DNA of 45,069 nucleotides from Muribaculaceae bacterium (GCA_022509045.1 JAFLTZ010000003.1:1-45069); one strand, 5' to 3'; counted from the stretch's first letter, positions 26,578-35,956 are shown. Notes: a model not told the origin generated them from the sequence alone. Numbers and translations are program-made.

Positions 26578-27279
26578 ATGAATGTATTCGACGGGGTAAA
26601 TGTAGTAGTTGAACAGACGCTCGATAATTCTCCGACACTGTATAGAATAGATATCGATGAGCATTATCATTCGACAAAAGGAGCCGTGACTGAGGCAGTG
26701 CATGTGTATGTGAAATCTGGTTTGGAATACCACCGGAATATGAACCTGCGAGTGTGCGAGATAGGATTCGGAACCGGTTTGAATGCTCTTGCTACAGCAT
26801 TGTTAACACGGAAAAAAGTAGAATATCATGCATTTGAACTATATCCGTTGCCGATATCATTATGTGAATCATTGAGTTACCCTCGTGATATCTGTGCTAT
26901 TCAAGCCGGAATAGAAGAAGCCGTCGGTATTGCTCTATTATCAGATATTCACAATGCGCCGTGGGATAATTTGAGCCGGGTGAGTACGCGGTTTTCAATA
27001 GAAAAGCATCAATGTAATATCACACAGGGAATACCGCTTGACACTGCAACTGTTGATGTTGTGTATTTTGATGCCTTTGCACCGGAAAAACAACCCGAAA
27101 TGTGGAGCGAAAGTGTCATGCGAGAAGTATATAGAATCATGGCACCCGGAGGTGTGCTCACAACGTATTGTGCCAAAGGCTCAATCAGGCGTTTATTTCA
27201 GAAAATTGGATTTAAGACAGAGCGAATCCAGGGACCGCCTCGGGGAAAGCGAGAAATACTGCGTGTAGTGAAACCCTAA
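26578..27279 (+). CDS. mnmD: tRNA 5-methylaminomethyl-2-thiouridine methyltransferase MnmD
   Basis: A 233-residue SAM-dependent methyltransferase of the MnmC N-terminal domain type, found without the oxidase domain (MnmD). It methylates the aminomethyl group at wobble U34 of certain tRNAs. The SAM-binding motif is VCEIGFGTGLNALAT (about 59-73), and the active-site region is VVYFDAFAPEKQPEMWS (about 160-176), followed by GGVLTTYCAKGSIRR and the C-terminal PRGKREILRV, all diagnostic. It stands alone on the plus strand, convergent with the DivIC-like gene (6-base gap) and close to a tRNA gene. Confidence 0.93.
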   Translation: MNVFDGVNVVVEQTLDNSPTLYRIDIDEHYHSTKGAVTEAVHVYVKSGLEYHRNMNLRVCEIGFGTGLNALATALLTRKKVEYHAFELYPLPISLCESLSYPRDICAIQAGIEEAVGIALLSDIHNAPWDNLSRVSTRFSIEKHQCNITQGIPLDTATVDVVYFDAFAPEKQPEMWSESVMREVYRIMAPGGVLTTYCAKGSIRRLFQKIGFKTERIQGPPRGKREILRVVKP

Positions 27280-27285
27280 ATCAAG

Positions 27286-27606
27286 CTACTCTATGTCGGT
27301 AATAAACACATCCTCTTTTTCTTTCTTCATGCGATACTGCTCGCGAGATATTCTCTCGAGTTCTTCGCGAGAGGTATTGAGTTCGCGTGTTTTTCGGAGA
27401 TAATATTCGGTGCTGTCATTGACGCGCGCAATTTCCTGTTTGAGTTCACGAATTTGATTGTTGTGCTGTTGAATAACAAAAATATTATTCTCCTGAACAA
27501 ACAGAATCACGACAAAACTCACTACCAAAATAAGCAGCGGCACATTAAACCAAATGCTACGTGGCAGCGATTCCGATTTATTTTGCTGATTATCTTTTTT
27601 TTTCAT
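27286..27606 (-). CDS. Septum formation initiator (DivIC/FtsB-like) protein
   Basis: A 106-residue bitopic membrane protein: a short charged N-terminus, one membrane helix (about 22-42, PLLILVVSFVVILFVQ), then a coiled coil (HNNQIRELKQEIARVNDSTEYYLRK region) and a C-terminal segment beginning LERISREQYRMKKEKEDVF that matches the septum-formation-initiator family. Such proteins form the divisome subcomplex with FtsL and FtsQ. It follows trmD by 14 bases in the same direction, so both are probably cotranscribed. Confidence 0.88.
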   Translation of the reverse strand: MKKKDNQQNKSESLPRSIWFNVPLLILVVSFVVILFVQENNIFVIQQHNNQIRELKQEIARVNDSTEYYLRKTRELNTSREELERISREQYRMKKEKEDVFITDIE

Positions 27607-27620
27607 ATCTCAGTGAAGTG

Positions 27621-28310
27621 TTATTTGAGCAAATCGGGTCGCAGGCGTTTAGTCCGCTCCATGGCCATATCATATCTCCACTCATCAATTTTGGCCTGAT
27701 GTCCGGATAAAAGTATCTCAGGGACTTTCCAACCCTTGTACTCCGCAGGTCGGGTATATACCGGAGGGGCGAGAAGATTATCCTGGAAAGAATCGCTAAG
27801 AGCCGATTGCTCATCGCCAATAACTCCCGGCACTACACGGGCAACGGCATCGGCAACGATTGCTGCGGGGAGCTCACCACCGGTGAGTACGTAATCACCG
27901 ATTGTAATTTCCCGAGTAACGAAATGCTCCCGAATGCGATAATCAATTCCTTTATAGTGGCCACAAAGGAGAATGATATTTTGGCAAAGAGATAATTCAT
28001 TAGCCATTGCCTGATTGAATTGCTGACCATCGGGTGTTAGAAAAATTATCTCATCATAACTGCGCTTACTGCGCAAATCGGAAATGGCTCTGTCAACCGG
28101 CTCGATTTGCATCACCATGCCCGCTTCACCCCCAAAAGGGTAGTCGTCCACTTTTTTGTGTGGGCGTAACGAGTAATCATGCAGATTTACCACATTAATC
28201 TCTACAATGCCTTTATCTTGCGCACGTTTCAAGATAGAAGTATTAAGTGGAGAATCGAGCATCTCGGGGATAACTGTCAATATGTCGATATGCAATTTTG
28301 CACCAGCCAT
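27621..28310 (-). CDS. trmD: tRNA (guanine37-N1)-methyltransferase TrmD
   Basis: A 229-residue SPOUT-class methyltransferase that forms m1G37 in tRNAs with G36. The knotted SAM-binding region is visible as [13 protein letters not shown] and [32 protein letters not shown], and the N-terminus [15 protein letters not shown] is typical. The ATG at 28310 ([11 protein letters not shown]) is chosen; a longer in-frame start at 28403 would add 31 residues unlike the family and would overlap the promoter. It comes first in a two-gene unit with the DivIC-like gene, rather than in the rpsP-rimM cluster seen in Proteobacteria. Confidence 0.95.
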   Translation of the reverse strand: MAGAKLHIDILTVIPEMLDSPLNTSILKRAQDKGIVEINVVNLHDYSLRPHKKVDDYPFGGEAGMVMQIEPVDRAISDLRSKRSYDEIIFLTPDGQQFNQAMANELSLCQNIILLCGHYKGIDYRIREHFVTREITIGDYVLTGGELPAAIVADAVARVVPGVIGDEQSALSDSFQDNLLAPPVYTRPAEYKGWKVPEILLSGHQAKIDEWRYDMAMERTKRLRPDLLK

Positions 28311-28330
28311 AATCCTATGTGAATTTTTCA

Positions 28331-28338
28331 CAAAGATA
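28331..28338 (-). promoter_or_regulatory. Candidate -7 box of trmD
   Basis: The minus strand reads TATCTTTG, matching TAnnTTTG, 20 bases before the ATG at 28310. No exact TTTG lies 19-21 bases upstream. Confidence 0.6.
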
Positions 28339-28398
28339 CAAAATTTTTTATTTCCCCACGAGAAAGAAACGATACTACTTTTACCCCGATTTACAGAA

Positions 28399-28479
28399 TC
28401 CACTCTGTATTCACGAGCTGGTGTTGGGAGTGGAGATTAGTAAATCGCGCTTATGGTATTATTACCATAGGCGCGATTT
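28399..28479. repeat. Double-hairpin element upstream of trmD
   Basis: The main stem pairs 28442-28458 with 28463-28479: 17 bp with one G-U and a TTAT loop, containing AAATCGCGC and GCGCGATTT arms. Just before it, TCCACTC (28399-28405) pairs with GAGTGGA (28428-28434). Neither strand has a clear T-run directly after the main stem, so it is not a standard terminator. Confidence 0.65.
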
Positions 28480-28668
28480 CTCTTCAAAACAATCAATAAT
28501 AATTAACTAACCAAAATCAACAATGAAATGCAGTCTTCACAGATTTGCTGTTAGCGAATAATATTTTTCGCCTCTCTGTATTTATAACACGATAACCCGC
28601 AAATTTGTTCATTTATCATGGTTGTAAAATTCTGCCTGTACGACTTGTCACGGTTTAAGCTGAGAATT

Positions 28669-29559
28669 TTATTTTAAGTTAATATTATTGAGTTGATATA
28701 CTCGTTCTCGTATCTTGGCAGCCCATTCTTTATGTGAGTGCGCTGGTGTGAGTTCTTCGGGATTGATAGGAGAACCGAATGTGATAATGAACTTTTTATC
28801 ACGGCTTTTGAAAATTTCCCGCGGAAGGAGAATCATTTCGATATTGAATTTTATACGTAAGAGTTTACGCAGTTTGGCTACCCGGTAAAATAGTTTGGAG
28901 TTTTGTGCAAGGAAGTGCATCGGCACTATCGCACGATTGTAATGAAGCGCATGCGCAATAAATGCTTTTTTCCACTCTAAGTCTTCAATGACATCGGCAT
29001 GAGTGTTTCGCGAACATAGTCCGGCAGGGAATGTCGCAACAGCGAAGTCTGCTTCCATCGTGGCAATGAGAGCCGATGTGGCATTGCGCGATTGTGCCCC
29101 ATGCTTATTCACCGGCAGAAATATCGGAGCGAGTGGGGGAACAAACATGAGCATATCATTAACTATAAATCGGAATCTGTTGGGGTATTTTCTTCCGAGA
29201 ATCGAAATAATCGTTATGCCATCAAGTGCACCAAGCGGATGATTGGAGGCAAAGATGAGTCGGCATGTTTCAGTTGGAATATTTTCCATGCCATGCACCT
29301 CCACCGTAATATTCAGATGCTTAATCATAGCCTCTGCAAAATCCGCACCCTGCAAATGTCCATAGAGCCGAAGAAAGTCATTCAGTTCGTCCTGGTGGAT
29401 AATCTTTCGGAGTAAAGATATGACAAATCGGGGAATGTATCGGTAGTAATTTGGTGCTTTAGCTTTAATCAGATTACCGATATCGACACTATTTAATATG
29501 TGATTCGATTGCGAAGTGTCGCCAACAGGGTCAAATAGTGAATGCTCGCTTGATTTCAT
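28669..29559 (-). CDS. Lysophospholipid acyltransferase family protein
   Basis: A 296-residue acyltransferase of the PlsC/LPLAT type. The catalytic HX4D box is [11 protein letters not shown] (His and Asp), followed by [24 protein letters not shown] and the FPAGLCSR block, which corresponds to the glycerol-phosphate-binding FPEGTRSR motif. It probably acylates a glycerolipid, or an amino-lipid as in ornithine/glycine lipid synthesis, at the inner membrane; the acceptor is unknown. Its start lies 29 bases inside the 3' end of metK, so translation is likely coupled to it, an arrangement without obvious metabolic reason. Confidence 0.87.
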   Translation of the reverse strand: MKSSEHSLFDPVGDTSQSNHILNSVDIGNLIKAKAPNYYRYIPRFVISLLRKIIHQDELNDFLRLYGHLQGADFAEAMIKHLNITVEVHGMENIPTETCRLIFASNHPLGALDGITIISILGRKYPNRFRFIVNDMLMFVPPLAPIFLPVNKHGAQSRNATSALIATMEADFAVATFPAGLCSRNTHADVIEDLEWKKAFIAHALHYNRAIVPMHFLAQNSKLFYRVAKLRKLLRIKFNIEMILLPREIFKSRDKKFIITFGSPINPEELTPAHSHKEWAAKIRERVYQLNNINLK

Positions 29560-30826
29560 CTACATAATCGAGTTTTTCCCAAGTAAATAATTCGACCTGC
29601 ACTATTTTGTCGCCTTCATATTTGGAATGGAAATGTTTGGTGACGATTTGCGGATTACGCCCCATGTGTCCGTAGGAGGCTGTTTCCTCATATATGGGAT
29701 TGCGAAGTTTGAGACGTTTTTCGATAACGGCTGGTCGCATATCAAATATAGAGCCGAGTCGTTCCGCAATTTCGGCATCGGACAGATGAACTTTGGCAGT
29801 GCCATAAGTGTTGACAAACAAGCTGACAGGCTGTGCGACCCCAATAGCATAGGCCACTTGCACAAGGATTTCGCTTGCAACTCCGGCCGCTACTGCATTT
29901 TTAGCGATGTGCCGCGCAGCGTAGGCTGCTGAACGGTCAACCTTCGAAGGGTCCTTGCCGGAGAACGCACCGCCACCATGAGCGCCTTTACCGCCATAAG
30001 TGTCAACAATAATTTTTCTACCGGTCAGTCCGGTGTCGCCATGAGGTCCTCCAATAACGAATTTCCCGGTAGGATTGACGTGGAGAATCAATTTTTCATC
30101 AAACAAATTTTGCAAATCAGCATTTAGTTTAGCCTTGACACGCGGAATAAGTATATTGGCCACGTCGTTTTTTATTCGATCAAGCATTTGCCTGTCGGCA
30201 AATTCCTGAGCTTGTGCGGAATCATCGGTCGGCAATATAAACTCGTCGTGCTGAGTGGAGATGACTATAGTATGGATTCGCAACGGGCGACCTGTGGTGC
30301 CGTCATATTCGATGGTTACCTGGCTTTTAGAATCGGGGCGAAGATATGGCATTACGGTTTTTTCGCGACGGATATCGGCAAGCTCACGCAACAACATGTG
30401 TGACAAATCGAGGCTTAAAGGCATGTAGTGTTCCGTTTCGTCACATGCATAACCAAACATCATACCTTGGTCGCCGGCACCCTGATCAAGCACTTCTGCT
30501 CGCTCTACTCCACGATTAATGTCGGGGCTTTGTTCATGTAAAGCAGAGAGCACACCACACGAATCGGCATCGAACTTGTATTCGCTTTTGTTGTAACCAA
30601 TGCGATTTATGACCTTGCGTGTAACATCCATCAAATCGATATAGCTTTCAGACTTCACTTCGCCTGCAATAATTACCTGACCGGTAGTGACGAGCGTTTC
30701 GCAAGCCACCTTTGAAGAAGGGTCGTAGGCCATGAATTCATCGAGAACAGCATCGCTGATTTGGTCGGCGACCTTGTCGGGATGCCCTTCGGATACCGAT
30801 TCTGACGTAAAAAGATAATTCTTCAT
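29531..30826 (-). CDS. metK: S-adenosylmethionine synthetase
   Basis: A 431-residue methionine adenosyltransferase, which makes SAM from methionine and ATP. Diagnostic motifs are the N-terminal [19 protein letters not shown], the loop [12 protein letters not shown] and the phosphate-binding [19 protein letters not shown]. The length is that of the Bacteroidota form, a little longer than the E. coli enzyme. AAGGA lies just before the ATG, an unusually purine-rich site for this genome. A strong promoter (30974-31005) and a structured leader precede it. The 3' end overlaps the acyltransferase gene by 29 bases. Confidence 0.97.
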   Translation of the reverse strand: MKNYLFTSESVSEGHPDKVADQISDAVLDEFMAYDPSSKVACETLVTTGQVIIAGEVKSESYIDLMDVTRKVINRIGYNKSEYKFDADSCGVLSALHEQSPDINRGVERAEVLDQGAGDQGMMFGYACDETEHYMPLSLDLSHMLLRELADIRREKTVMPYLRPDSKSQVTIEYDGTTGRPLRIHTIVISTQHDEFILPTDDSAQAQEFADRQMLDRIKNDVANILIPRVKAKLNADLQNLFDEKLILHVNPTGKFVIGGPHGDTGLTGRKIIVDTYGGKGAHGGGAFSGKDPSKVDRSAAYAARHIAKNAVAAGVASEILVQVAYAIGVAQPVSLFVNTYGTAKVHLSDAEIAERLGSIFDMRPAVIEKRLKLRNPIYEETASYGHMGRNPQIVTKHFHSKYEGDKIVQVELFTWEKLDYVDEIKRAFTI

Positions 30827-30864
30827 TTTTTCCTTAATTTAATCGTTAAACAATAAATTCGTGG

Positions 30865-30926
30865 AAAAAATGCTAACGCTATGTATAAAATTCAGAGGAA
30901 TTTAAGAAGCGATTTTAGCATTTTTT
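30865..30926 (-). promoter_or_regulatory. Structured metK leader with terminator-like hairpin (candidate attenuator)
   Basis: On the minus strand a 12-bp outer stem (30915-30926 with 30865-30876) ends in six T. Inside it are a 4-bp helix (30908-30911 with 30877-30880) and a 6-bp hairpin (30898-30903 with 30888-30893, 4-base loop). The element lies between the metK promoter and its start codon, within a leader of about 140 bases. It does not show the SAM-I, SAM-II or SAM-III consensus as far as can be judged by eye. Control by conditional termination is inferred. Confidence 0.6.
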
Positions 30927-30973
30927 ATTGTGGTTGCAAGCAGCCAAATCTTTCCACATTTAGATTTCGGGTG

Positions 30974-31005
30974 CAAAGTTAGTGCAAGGATAGTGCAAAT
31001 GCAAA
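30974..31005 (-). promoter_or_regulatory. Promoter of metK
   Basis: Minus strand TTTG (31002-31005), 20-base spacer, TAACTTTG (30974-30981). The predicted start is near 30967, giving a leader of about 140 bases. Confidence 0.82.
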
Positions 31006-31064
31006 TAAAAGAGATATTAATTGGATATTGTGTTGTCGAAGAATATGAAATTTTCTATCCACAT

Positions 31065-31095
31065 TTTGCGCTCTTTCCAAATTATATTAACTTTG
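31065..31095 (+). promoter_or_regulatory. Promoter of the polA-ispG unit
   Basis: Plus strand TTTG (31065-31068), 19-base spacer, TAACTTTG (31088-31095). It is back to back with the metK promoter in a 325-base gap (30827-31151) that holds no gene. The leader is about 50 bases to the ATG at 31152. Confidence 0.82.
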
Positions 31096-31151
31096 TGTTA
31101 GGATACGGCACGATTAAAATCTCGTGGAAAAAATCGAAAAACGAATGTAAA

Positions 31152-33938
31152 ATGGAAGAAAAAAAATTATTTCTACTCGATGCTTATGCCTTGATATTCA
31201 GGGCTTACTATGCGTTGATAAAATCTCCACGCTTCACTTCGGGTGGATTTAACACATCTGCCATATTTGGATTTGTGAATACGCTTCATGAGATATTGAA
31301 GAAAGAAAATCCCACACATATAGCCGTGTGTTTCGACCCTCCGGGTCCGACTTTCAGGCATGAAGCATACGACAAATATAAGGCTGAACGTGAGGAAACC
31401 CCGGAGGACATAAAATTGTCGGTTCCTGTCATTAAAGATATTATTCGTGCATTTAATATTCCTATCATTGAGGTCCCGGGATATGAAGCTGACGATGTGA
31501 TAGCTTCTATGGCGGTACGTGCGGAAAAGGCTGGGTTTGTAACTTACATGATGACCCCGGATAAGGATTTTGGACAATTAGTTACCGACAAAATAAAAAT
31601 ATACAAACCGGGGTATAAGGGCGGTGAATATGAAATTCGTGGAGTGAGGGAAGTTTGCGAGCGATATAATCTTCATACTCCATTGCAGGTGATTGATTTG
31701 CTTGCTCTTATGGGTGATAAGGTGGATAATATACCCGGATGTCCCGGGGTGGGAGAAGTGACTGCTGAAAAACTGATTGCACAGTTCGGCTCAGTGGAAA
31801 ACATGCTAAATCATACCGACGAAATAAAAGGTGCACTCCGGACAAAGATTGAAAATAATGCAGAAAGCATAATTTTTTCAAAATATCTTGCCACAATTAA
31901 AACGGATGTTCCGGTGGAGTTCAACGAAGAAAAATTGCTTCGTAAATCTCCGGATAATGTCGCTCTCAGATCGATATTTGAAAAACTCGAATTCAGAACG
32001 TTTATCTCACGTATTATCGGTGATGATAAATCTGACGGGCAGCAAAATGCTGTTCCTGTAAATAACAATATCAAAAAACAACCGTCGTTATTCGATTTCG
32101 ATGACAATGAGCATGAAATTGGAGCTACTGCAGAAAAAGAAATAATTCCGATGTCATCGGTAAAAATCACTATTGCCGATACGGAAAATGCGGTATCAGA
32201 TGCCATAGCTCAATTATTGAAAAAAGATATTGTTGGTATGTTCACCATATATTCTGGGGTTGAAGCTGTGACATCCTCGATTGCCGGTGTTGCATTGTGT
32301 GATATAAATGGTAGAGGCTATTATATACCACTCTCTATCAATCAGGATGTACGGTTAAATTTGATATCTCCACTGCTCGAAAATAAAAAAATTCTCAAGG
32401 TGTCGTGCGATTTGAAATTTGATATGGTTCTGTTTCGTCGCCATAATATCAGAATATCAGCTCCATACACAGATGTTGCGATTGCTCACTATTTATTGCA
32501 GCCGGAGCAGTCTCACTCTATAGAGCACCTTGCTGAGATATACCTGCATGCTACGTTGCTTGGCACGGATGACATATTTGACACCAAAGCTAAGCGACAC
32601 ACATTATTGCCGTCGGCTACAATCGAAAGAATCGCAGAATATGGTTGTAGCAGAGCCTCGGCATCTGTTCAACTTAATGATATACTCATGCGGCAGATTG
32701 AAAGTGAAAATATGCTCTCATTGCTCAATGATATTGAACTTCCGCTTGTCCCTGTTCTTGCCGACATGGAATATACGGGGGTAAGCATTGACACTTCAGT
32801 GCTCGACAATTATTCCAAGGAACTTACTGCGCAGATGATGAGAATGGAGCAGGAGTGTTACGAACTTGCAGGCGAGCATTTCAATACGGCATCGCCCATG
32901 CAGGTGGGTGAAATCTTGTTTGAAAAACTCAAAATCGATAGTAAAGCGAAACGAACACGTGGAGGACAATACAGCACTACGGAAGAAGTTCTCAATAAGT
33001 TAATCGACCGTCATCCGTTGGTTGCCAAAATATTGGAATTACGTTCTGTGAGAAAACTGCTTACCACGTATGTAAATTCTCTGCCATGTCTCGTAAATCC
33101 GATAACGAATAGGATTCACACCACATATAATCAAACTATCACTGCAACAGGACGATTATCATCGACCAATCCTAACTTGCAGAATATCCCGATTCGAAAT
33201 GAAGAAGGCCGGGAAATTCGTCGTGCGTTTATACCTTCTGCCGGTAATCTGTTTTTTAGTGCCGACTACTCACAGATAGAATTAAGGCTGGCTGCAGATA
33301 TTAGTGAAGATGAAACACTTATTGAGGCTTTCCTTTCCGACCAGGATATCCATAGAGCCACTGCTGCAAAAATATATCATGTAACTCCCGACAAAGTTAC
33401 CGATGAGATGCGACGCCATGCTAAAACAGCGAATTTCGGTATTCTGTATGGTATTTCGGCTTTCGGATTATCGCAGAGACTCAATATCCCGAGAACCGAG
33501 GCAAAGGCGTTAATTGATGGCTACATGAATGCATTTCCGGGGATACAAAAGTTTATCGATAAAAATATAGAGCTTGCCCGCATACAAGGGTATGTTACAA
33601 CACGATTCGGTCGTCGCAGGCAGCTCCCGGATATAAATTCTCGCAATGCGGTTGTACGAAGCTTTTCGGAACGGAATGCTGTTAATGCTCCGATACAAGG
33701 CACTGCTGCCGATATCATCAAAATTGCGATGATACGAATCTTCAATAGATTTAATGTTGAAGGTATTAAATCAAAAATGACACTTCAGGTGCACGATGAG
33801 CTCAATTTTGACGTGATTCCCACTGAACTTGAAAAGGTGACTGCTATAGTTGTCGAAGAAATGAGCAAAGCGTATATTTGCCGTGTGCCTCTGTCTGTTT
33901 CGTATAATTCAGGAAAAAATTGGTTGGAAGCCCATTAA
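31152..33938 (+). CDS. polA: DNA polymerase I, with degenerate proofreading domain
   Basis: A 928-residue family A polymerase for Okazaki-fragment processing and repair. The N-terminal 5'-3' exonuclease domain (about 1-300) has DAYALIFRAYYAL, FDPPGPTFRHEAYDKYKA, EADDVI, TPDKDFGQL and ALMGDKVDNIPGCPGVG. The polymerase domain (about 540-928) has GRLSSTNPNLQNIPIR, motif A with Asp705 (SADYSQIELR), motif B (HAKTANFGILYGISAFGLSQRL) and motif C with Asp882-Glu883 (VHDEL). In the middle 3'-5' exonuclease domain the DxE, Asn and second Asp sites are changed, so proofreading is probably lost. The longer reading frame from 30930 would pass through the promoter, so the ATG at 31152 is used. ispG follows after 4 bases. 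Confidence 0.96.
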   Translation: MEEKKLFLLDAYALIFRAYYALIKSPRFTSGGFNTSAIFGFVNTLHEILKKENPTHIAVCFDPPGPTFRHEAYDKYKAEREETPEDIKLSVPVIKDIIRAFNIPIIEVPGYEADDVIASMAVRAEKAGFVTYMMTPDKDFGQLVTDKIKIYKPGYKGGEYEIRGVREVCERYNLHTPLQVIDLLALMGDKVDNIPGCPGVGEVTAEKLIAQFGSVENMLNHTDEIKGALRTKIENNAESIIFSKYLATIKTDVPVEFNEEKLLRKSPDNVALRSIFEKLEFRTFISRIIGDDKSDGQQNAVPVNNNIKKQPSLFDFDDNEHEIGATAEKEIIPMSSVKITIADTENAVSDAIAQLLKKDIVGMFTIYSGVEAVTSSIAGVALCDINGRGYYIPLSINQDVRLNLISPLLENKKILKVSCDLKFDMVLFRRHNIRISAPYTDVAIAHYLLQPEQSHSIEHLAEIYLHATLLGTDDIFDTKAKRHTLLPSATIERIAEYGCSRASASVQLNDILMRQIESENMLSLLNDIELPLVPVLADMEYTGVSIDTSVLDNYSKELTAQMMRMEQECYELAGEHFNTASPMQVGEILFEKLKIDSKAKRTRGGQYSTTEEVLNKLIDRHPLVAKILELRSVRKLLTTYVNSLPCLVNPITNRIHTTYNQTITATGRLSSTNPNLQNIPIRNEEGREIRRAFIPSAGNLFFSADYSQIELRLAADISEDETLIEAFLSDQDIHRATAAKIYHVTPDKVTDEMRRHAKTANFGILYGISAFGLSQRLNIPRTEAKALIDGYMNAFPGIQKFIDKNIELARIQGYVTTRFGRRRQLPDINSRNAVVRSFSERNAVNAPIQGTAADIIKIAMIRIFNRFNVEGIKSKMTLQVHDELNFDVIPTELEKVTAIVVEEMSKAYICRVPLSVSYNSGKNWLEAH

Positions 33939-33942
33939 TATT

Positions 33943-35790
33943 ATGTGTAAAGAACTAAATTATAAACGTCGTATATCGAATGAGGTGAAAATTGGGAATA
34001 CTCCGGTTGGTGCAAAAAATCCAATCAGAGTGCAGTCTATGACCTCCACACACACATCCGACATTGATGCCTCGGTGGCTCAGTGTGAACGGCTCGCTGC
34101 TGCCGGTTCTGAATATATCCGACTCACCGCTCAAGGCGTCAGAGAAGCTGAAGCAATAGGTGAGATAAAAAAACATCTTTTATCGCATGGAATCGACACA
34201 CCTCTTGTGGCTGATATTCATTTCAATCCGAAAGCGGCATTTGCTGCGGCTGAGGTTACTGATAAAGTGCGCATTAATCCTGGCAATTTCGTGGATGCAG
34301 CGCGCACTTTCAAGAAGGTGCATTACACAGATGAAGAATATGCGGCTGAGTTGCAAAAAATAGAACACGCACTGATACCGTTTATTGAGCTGTGTAAGGC
34401 AAATTCTACGGCAGTTCGCATTGGTGTTAATCATGGTAGCCTGAGCGATCGCATTATGAGTCGATATGGCGATACTCCTGCGGGTATTGTGGAAAGTGCT
34501 ATGGAATTCTTACGCGTATTTGTGAAACATGATTTTCATAATATAGTCATATCCATTAAGGCCTCCAACACGGTTGTTATGGTGGAATCAGTGCGCCGGC
34601 TTGTCGCAGCAATGGATAATGAAGATATGCATTTTCCGCTACATCTTGGTGTTACTGAAGCGGGTGATGGAGATGATGGCAGAATAAAATCGGCAGTGGG
34701 AATCGGCACATTGCTTTCGGAGGGTATAGGCGACACTATTCGGGTGAGCCTCAGCGAAGACCCTGAAAGAGAAATTCCTGCTGCAAAAAAGATGGTAAAA
34801 TATATTTCGCAACGCGAATTTCATGCGAAAGTGCCTGATAAAATGGCGGAAGGATATGACTATTTTGCCCCTTGTCGGAGAGAATCAAATAAGGTGAAAA
34901 ATATAGGTGGCAATTCCCTGCCTGTGGTTGTGAGCGATTTTTTCGTCGGAATAGAACGATTGCCGTTGCAAAGTGACTACTATTATTGTGCCAATGGAAT
35001 TGTTCCTGCCGATATTTCACCTTCAAAATTAATTATACCGCTTGCTGCATGGCATCCTAAGATTGGCAACGGTGTGGGGGTAATTACCGGTGTTGATGAA
35101 TTTAAAGAATTGATTGAGTCTTCGGCTGCTTTAAAGTGGCTTTGGGTTGATGCTTCATCAAACTTTAACATCCATTCGTTGCGAGATTATCCGGAAATTA
35201 TCGTTGTACTCTATACTTCAAATATGAATATTACGGCTTCTCTGCAAGGAATGCTTCATCGAATGGTTACGGAAGGTGTAAAAAATCCTGTAATAATCAG
35301 AACATCATACCCCGACACTGATTCAGAATGGTTACAGATTAAGGCGGGTATAGACCTTGGCACCCCTGTGATGAATGGATTCCGCGACGGTATTTGGTTG
35401 GCAGCGCCTTACTATTCAAAGAAGAGTGATATCGTGAATTTTGAATTTTCCATACTGCAGGCGGCACGTGTTCGGACATCAAAAACCGAATACATCTCTT
35501 GTCCGTCATGTGGACGTACGTTTTTCGATTTACAGGCGGCTGTAGCTGCAGTGAAATCCGCCACTTCGCACCTTTCTCACCTCAAAATCGGTATTATGGG
35601 GTGTATTGTCAACGGCCCGGGTGAGATGGCTGATGCCGATTATGGTTACGTTGGTGCATCAAGAGGGAAAATAAGTCTTTATAAGGGGAAAAACTGTGTA
35701 GAGATGAATATTCCTGAGCACTTGGCAATTGAAAAATTAGTTGCACTTATCAAAGAAAATGGCGACTGGAAGGACCCTGATTTGGGATAG
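33943..35790 (+). CDS. ispG: 4-hydroxy-3-methylbut-2-en-1-yl diphosphate synthase (long form)
   Basis: A 615-residue IspG (GcpE), the iron-sulfur enzyme for the penultimate step of the non-mevalonate isoprenoid pathway. The TIM-barrel start KIGNTPVGAKNPIRVQSMTSTHTSD and LVADIHFNPK, VRINPGN and NHGSLSDR blocks are plain. The C-terminal cluster domain has SCPSCGRTFFDLQ and GIMGCIVNGPGEMADADYGYVGA, supplying the Fe4S4 cysteines. The extra roughly 230-residue insert makes it the long type known from plants, Chlamydia and Bacteroidota. The ATG at 33943 follows the polA stop by 4 bases; an earlier Met at 33883 lies inside polA. Confidence 0.96.
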   Translation: MCKELNYKRRISNEVKIGNTPVGAKNPIRVQSMTSTHTSDIDASVAQCERLAAAGSEYIRLTAQGVREAEAIGEIKKHLLSHGIDTPLVADIHFNPKAAFAAAEVTDKVRINPGNFVDAARTFKKVHYTDEEYAAELQKIEHALIPFIELCKANSTAVRIGVNHGSLSDRIMSRYGDTPAGIVESAMEFLRVFVKHDFHNIVISIKASNTVVMVESVRRLVAAMDNEDMHFPLHLGVTEAGDGDDGRIKSAVGIGTLLSEGIGDTIRVSLSEDPEREIPAAKKMVKYISQREFHAKVPDKMAEGYDYFAPCRRESNKVKNIGGNSLPVVVSDFFVGIERLPLQSDYYYCANGIVPADISPSKLIIPLAAWHPKIGNGVGVITGVDEFKELIESSAALKWLWVDASSNFNIHSLRDYPEIIVVLYTSNMNITASLQGMLHRMVTEGVKNPVIIRTSYPDTDSEWLQIKAGIDLGTPVMNGFRDGIWLAAPYYSKKSDIVNFEFSILQAARVRTSKTEYISCPSCGRTFFDLQAAVAAVKSATSHLSHLKIGIMGCIVNGPGEMADADYGYVGASRGKISLYKGKNCVEMNIPEHLAIEKLVALIKENGDWKDPDLG

Positions 35791-35857
35791 GTCCAATCTT
35801 TTTTAATTCCAATTATGACACTGTTGGAACTTAATTGCACAAATTTTCTTTTATTCT

Positions 35858-35889
35858 TTTGAGTAAAAACATAAATTTGCTTATCTTTG
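35858..35889 (+). promoter_or_regulatory. Promoter of the PpiD-like gene
   Basis: TTTG (35858-35861), 20-base spacer, TATCTTTG (35882-35889), a full consensus match. The leader to the ATG at 35957 is about 60 bases. Confidence 0.85.
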
Positions 35890-35956
35890 CGCGATAATTT
35901 GTTTTAATCTGTACCGCTCGGCGGAAATTCTTGATAATTATAAAACGAAATATTAA

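Larger units (their letters stand above)
28311..28668. other. Intergenic region between trmD and the acyltransferase gene
   Basis: A 358-base gap. It holds the trmD promoter, a strong 17-bp hairpin (28442-28479), a weaker upstream helix (28399-28434), and a weak stem (AAAATTCT 28626-28633 with AGAATTTT 28663-28670) that may end the acyltransferase transcript. No convincing protein gene; a 12-codon ORF at 28523-28561 is too short to support. Confidence 0.55.

Noticed and set aside
28311-28403. A 31-codon N-terminal extension of trmD
   Set aside because: It covers the likely -7 box and does not match the TrmD N-terminus, which begins at 28310.
28523-28561. A 12-codon ORF (MKCSLHRFAVSE) behind an A/T-rich leader
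   Set aside because: Too short to support without conservation or ribosome data; mentioned only with the adjacent hairpin.
30827-30967. A classical SAM riboswitch upstream of metK
   Set aside because: No SAM-I, SAM-II or SAM-III core could be matched by eye; only a terminator-like hairpin is visible.
30930-31151. A 74-codon N-terminal extension of polA
   Set aside because: It runs through the consensus promoter and encodes a sequence unlike PolA; the family starts at the Met at 31152.
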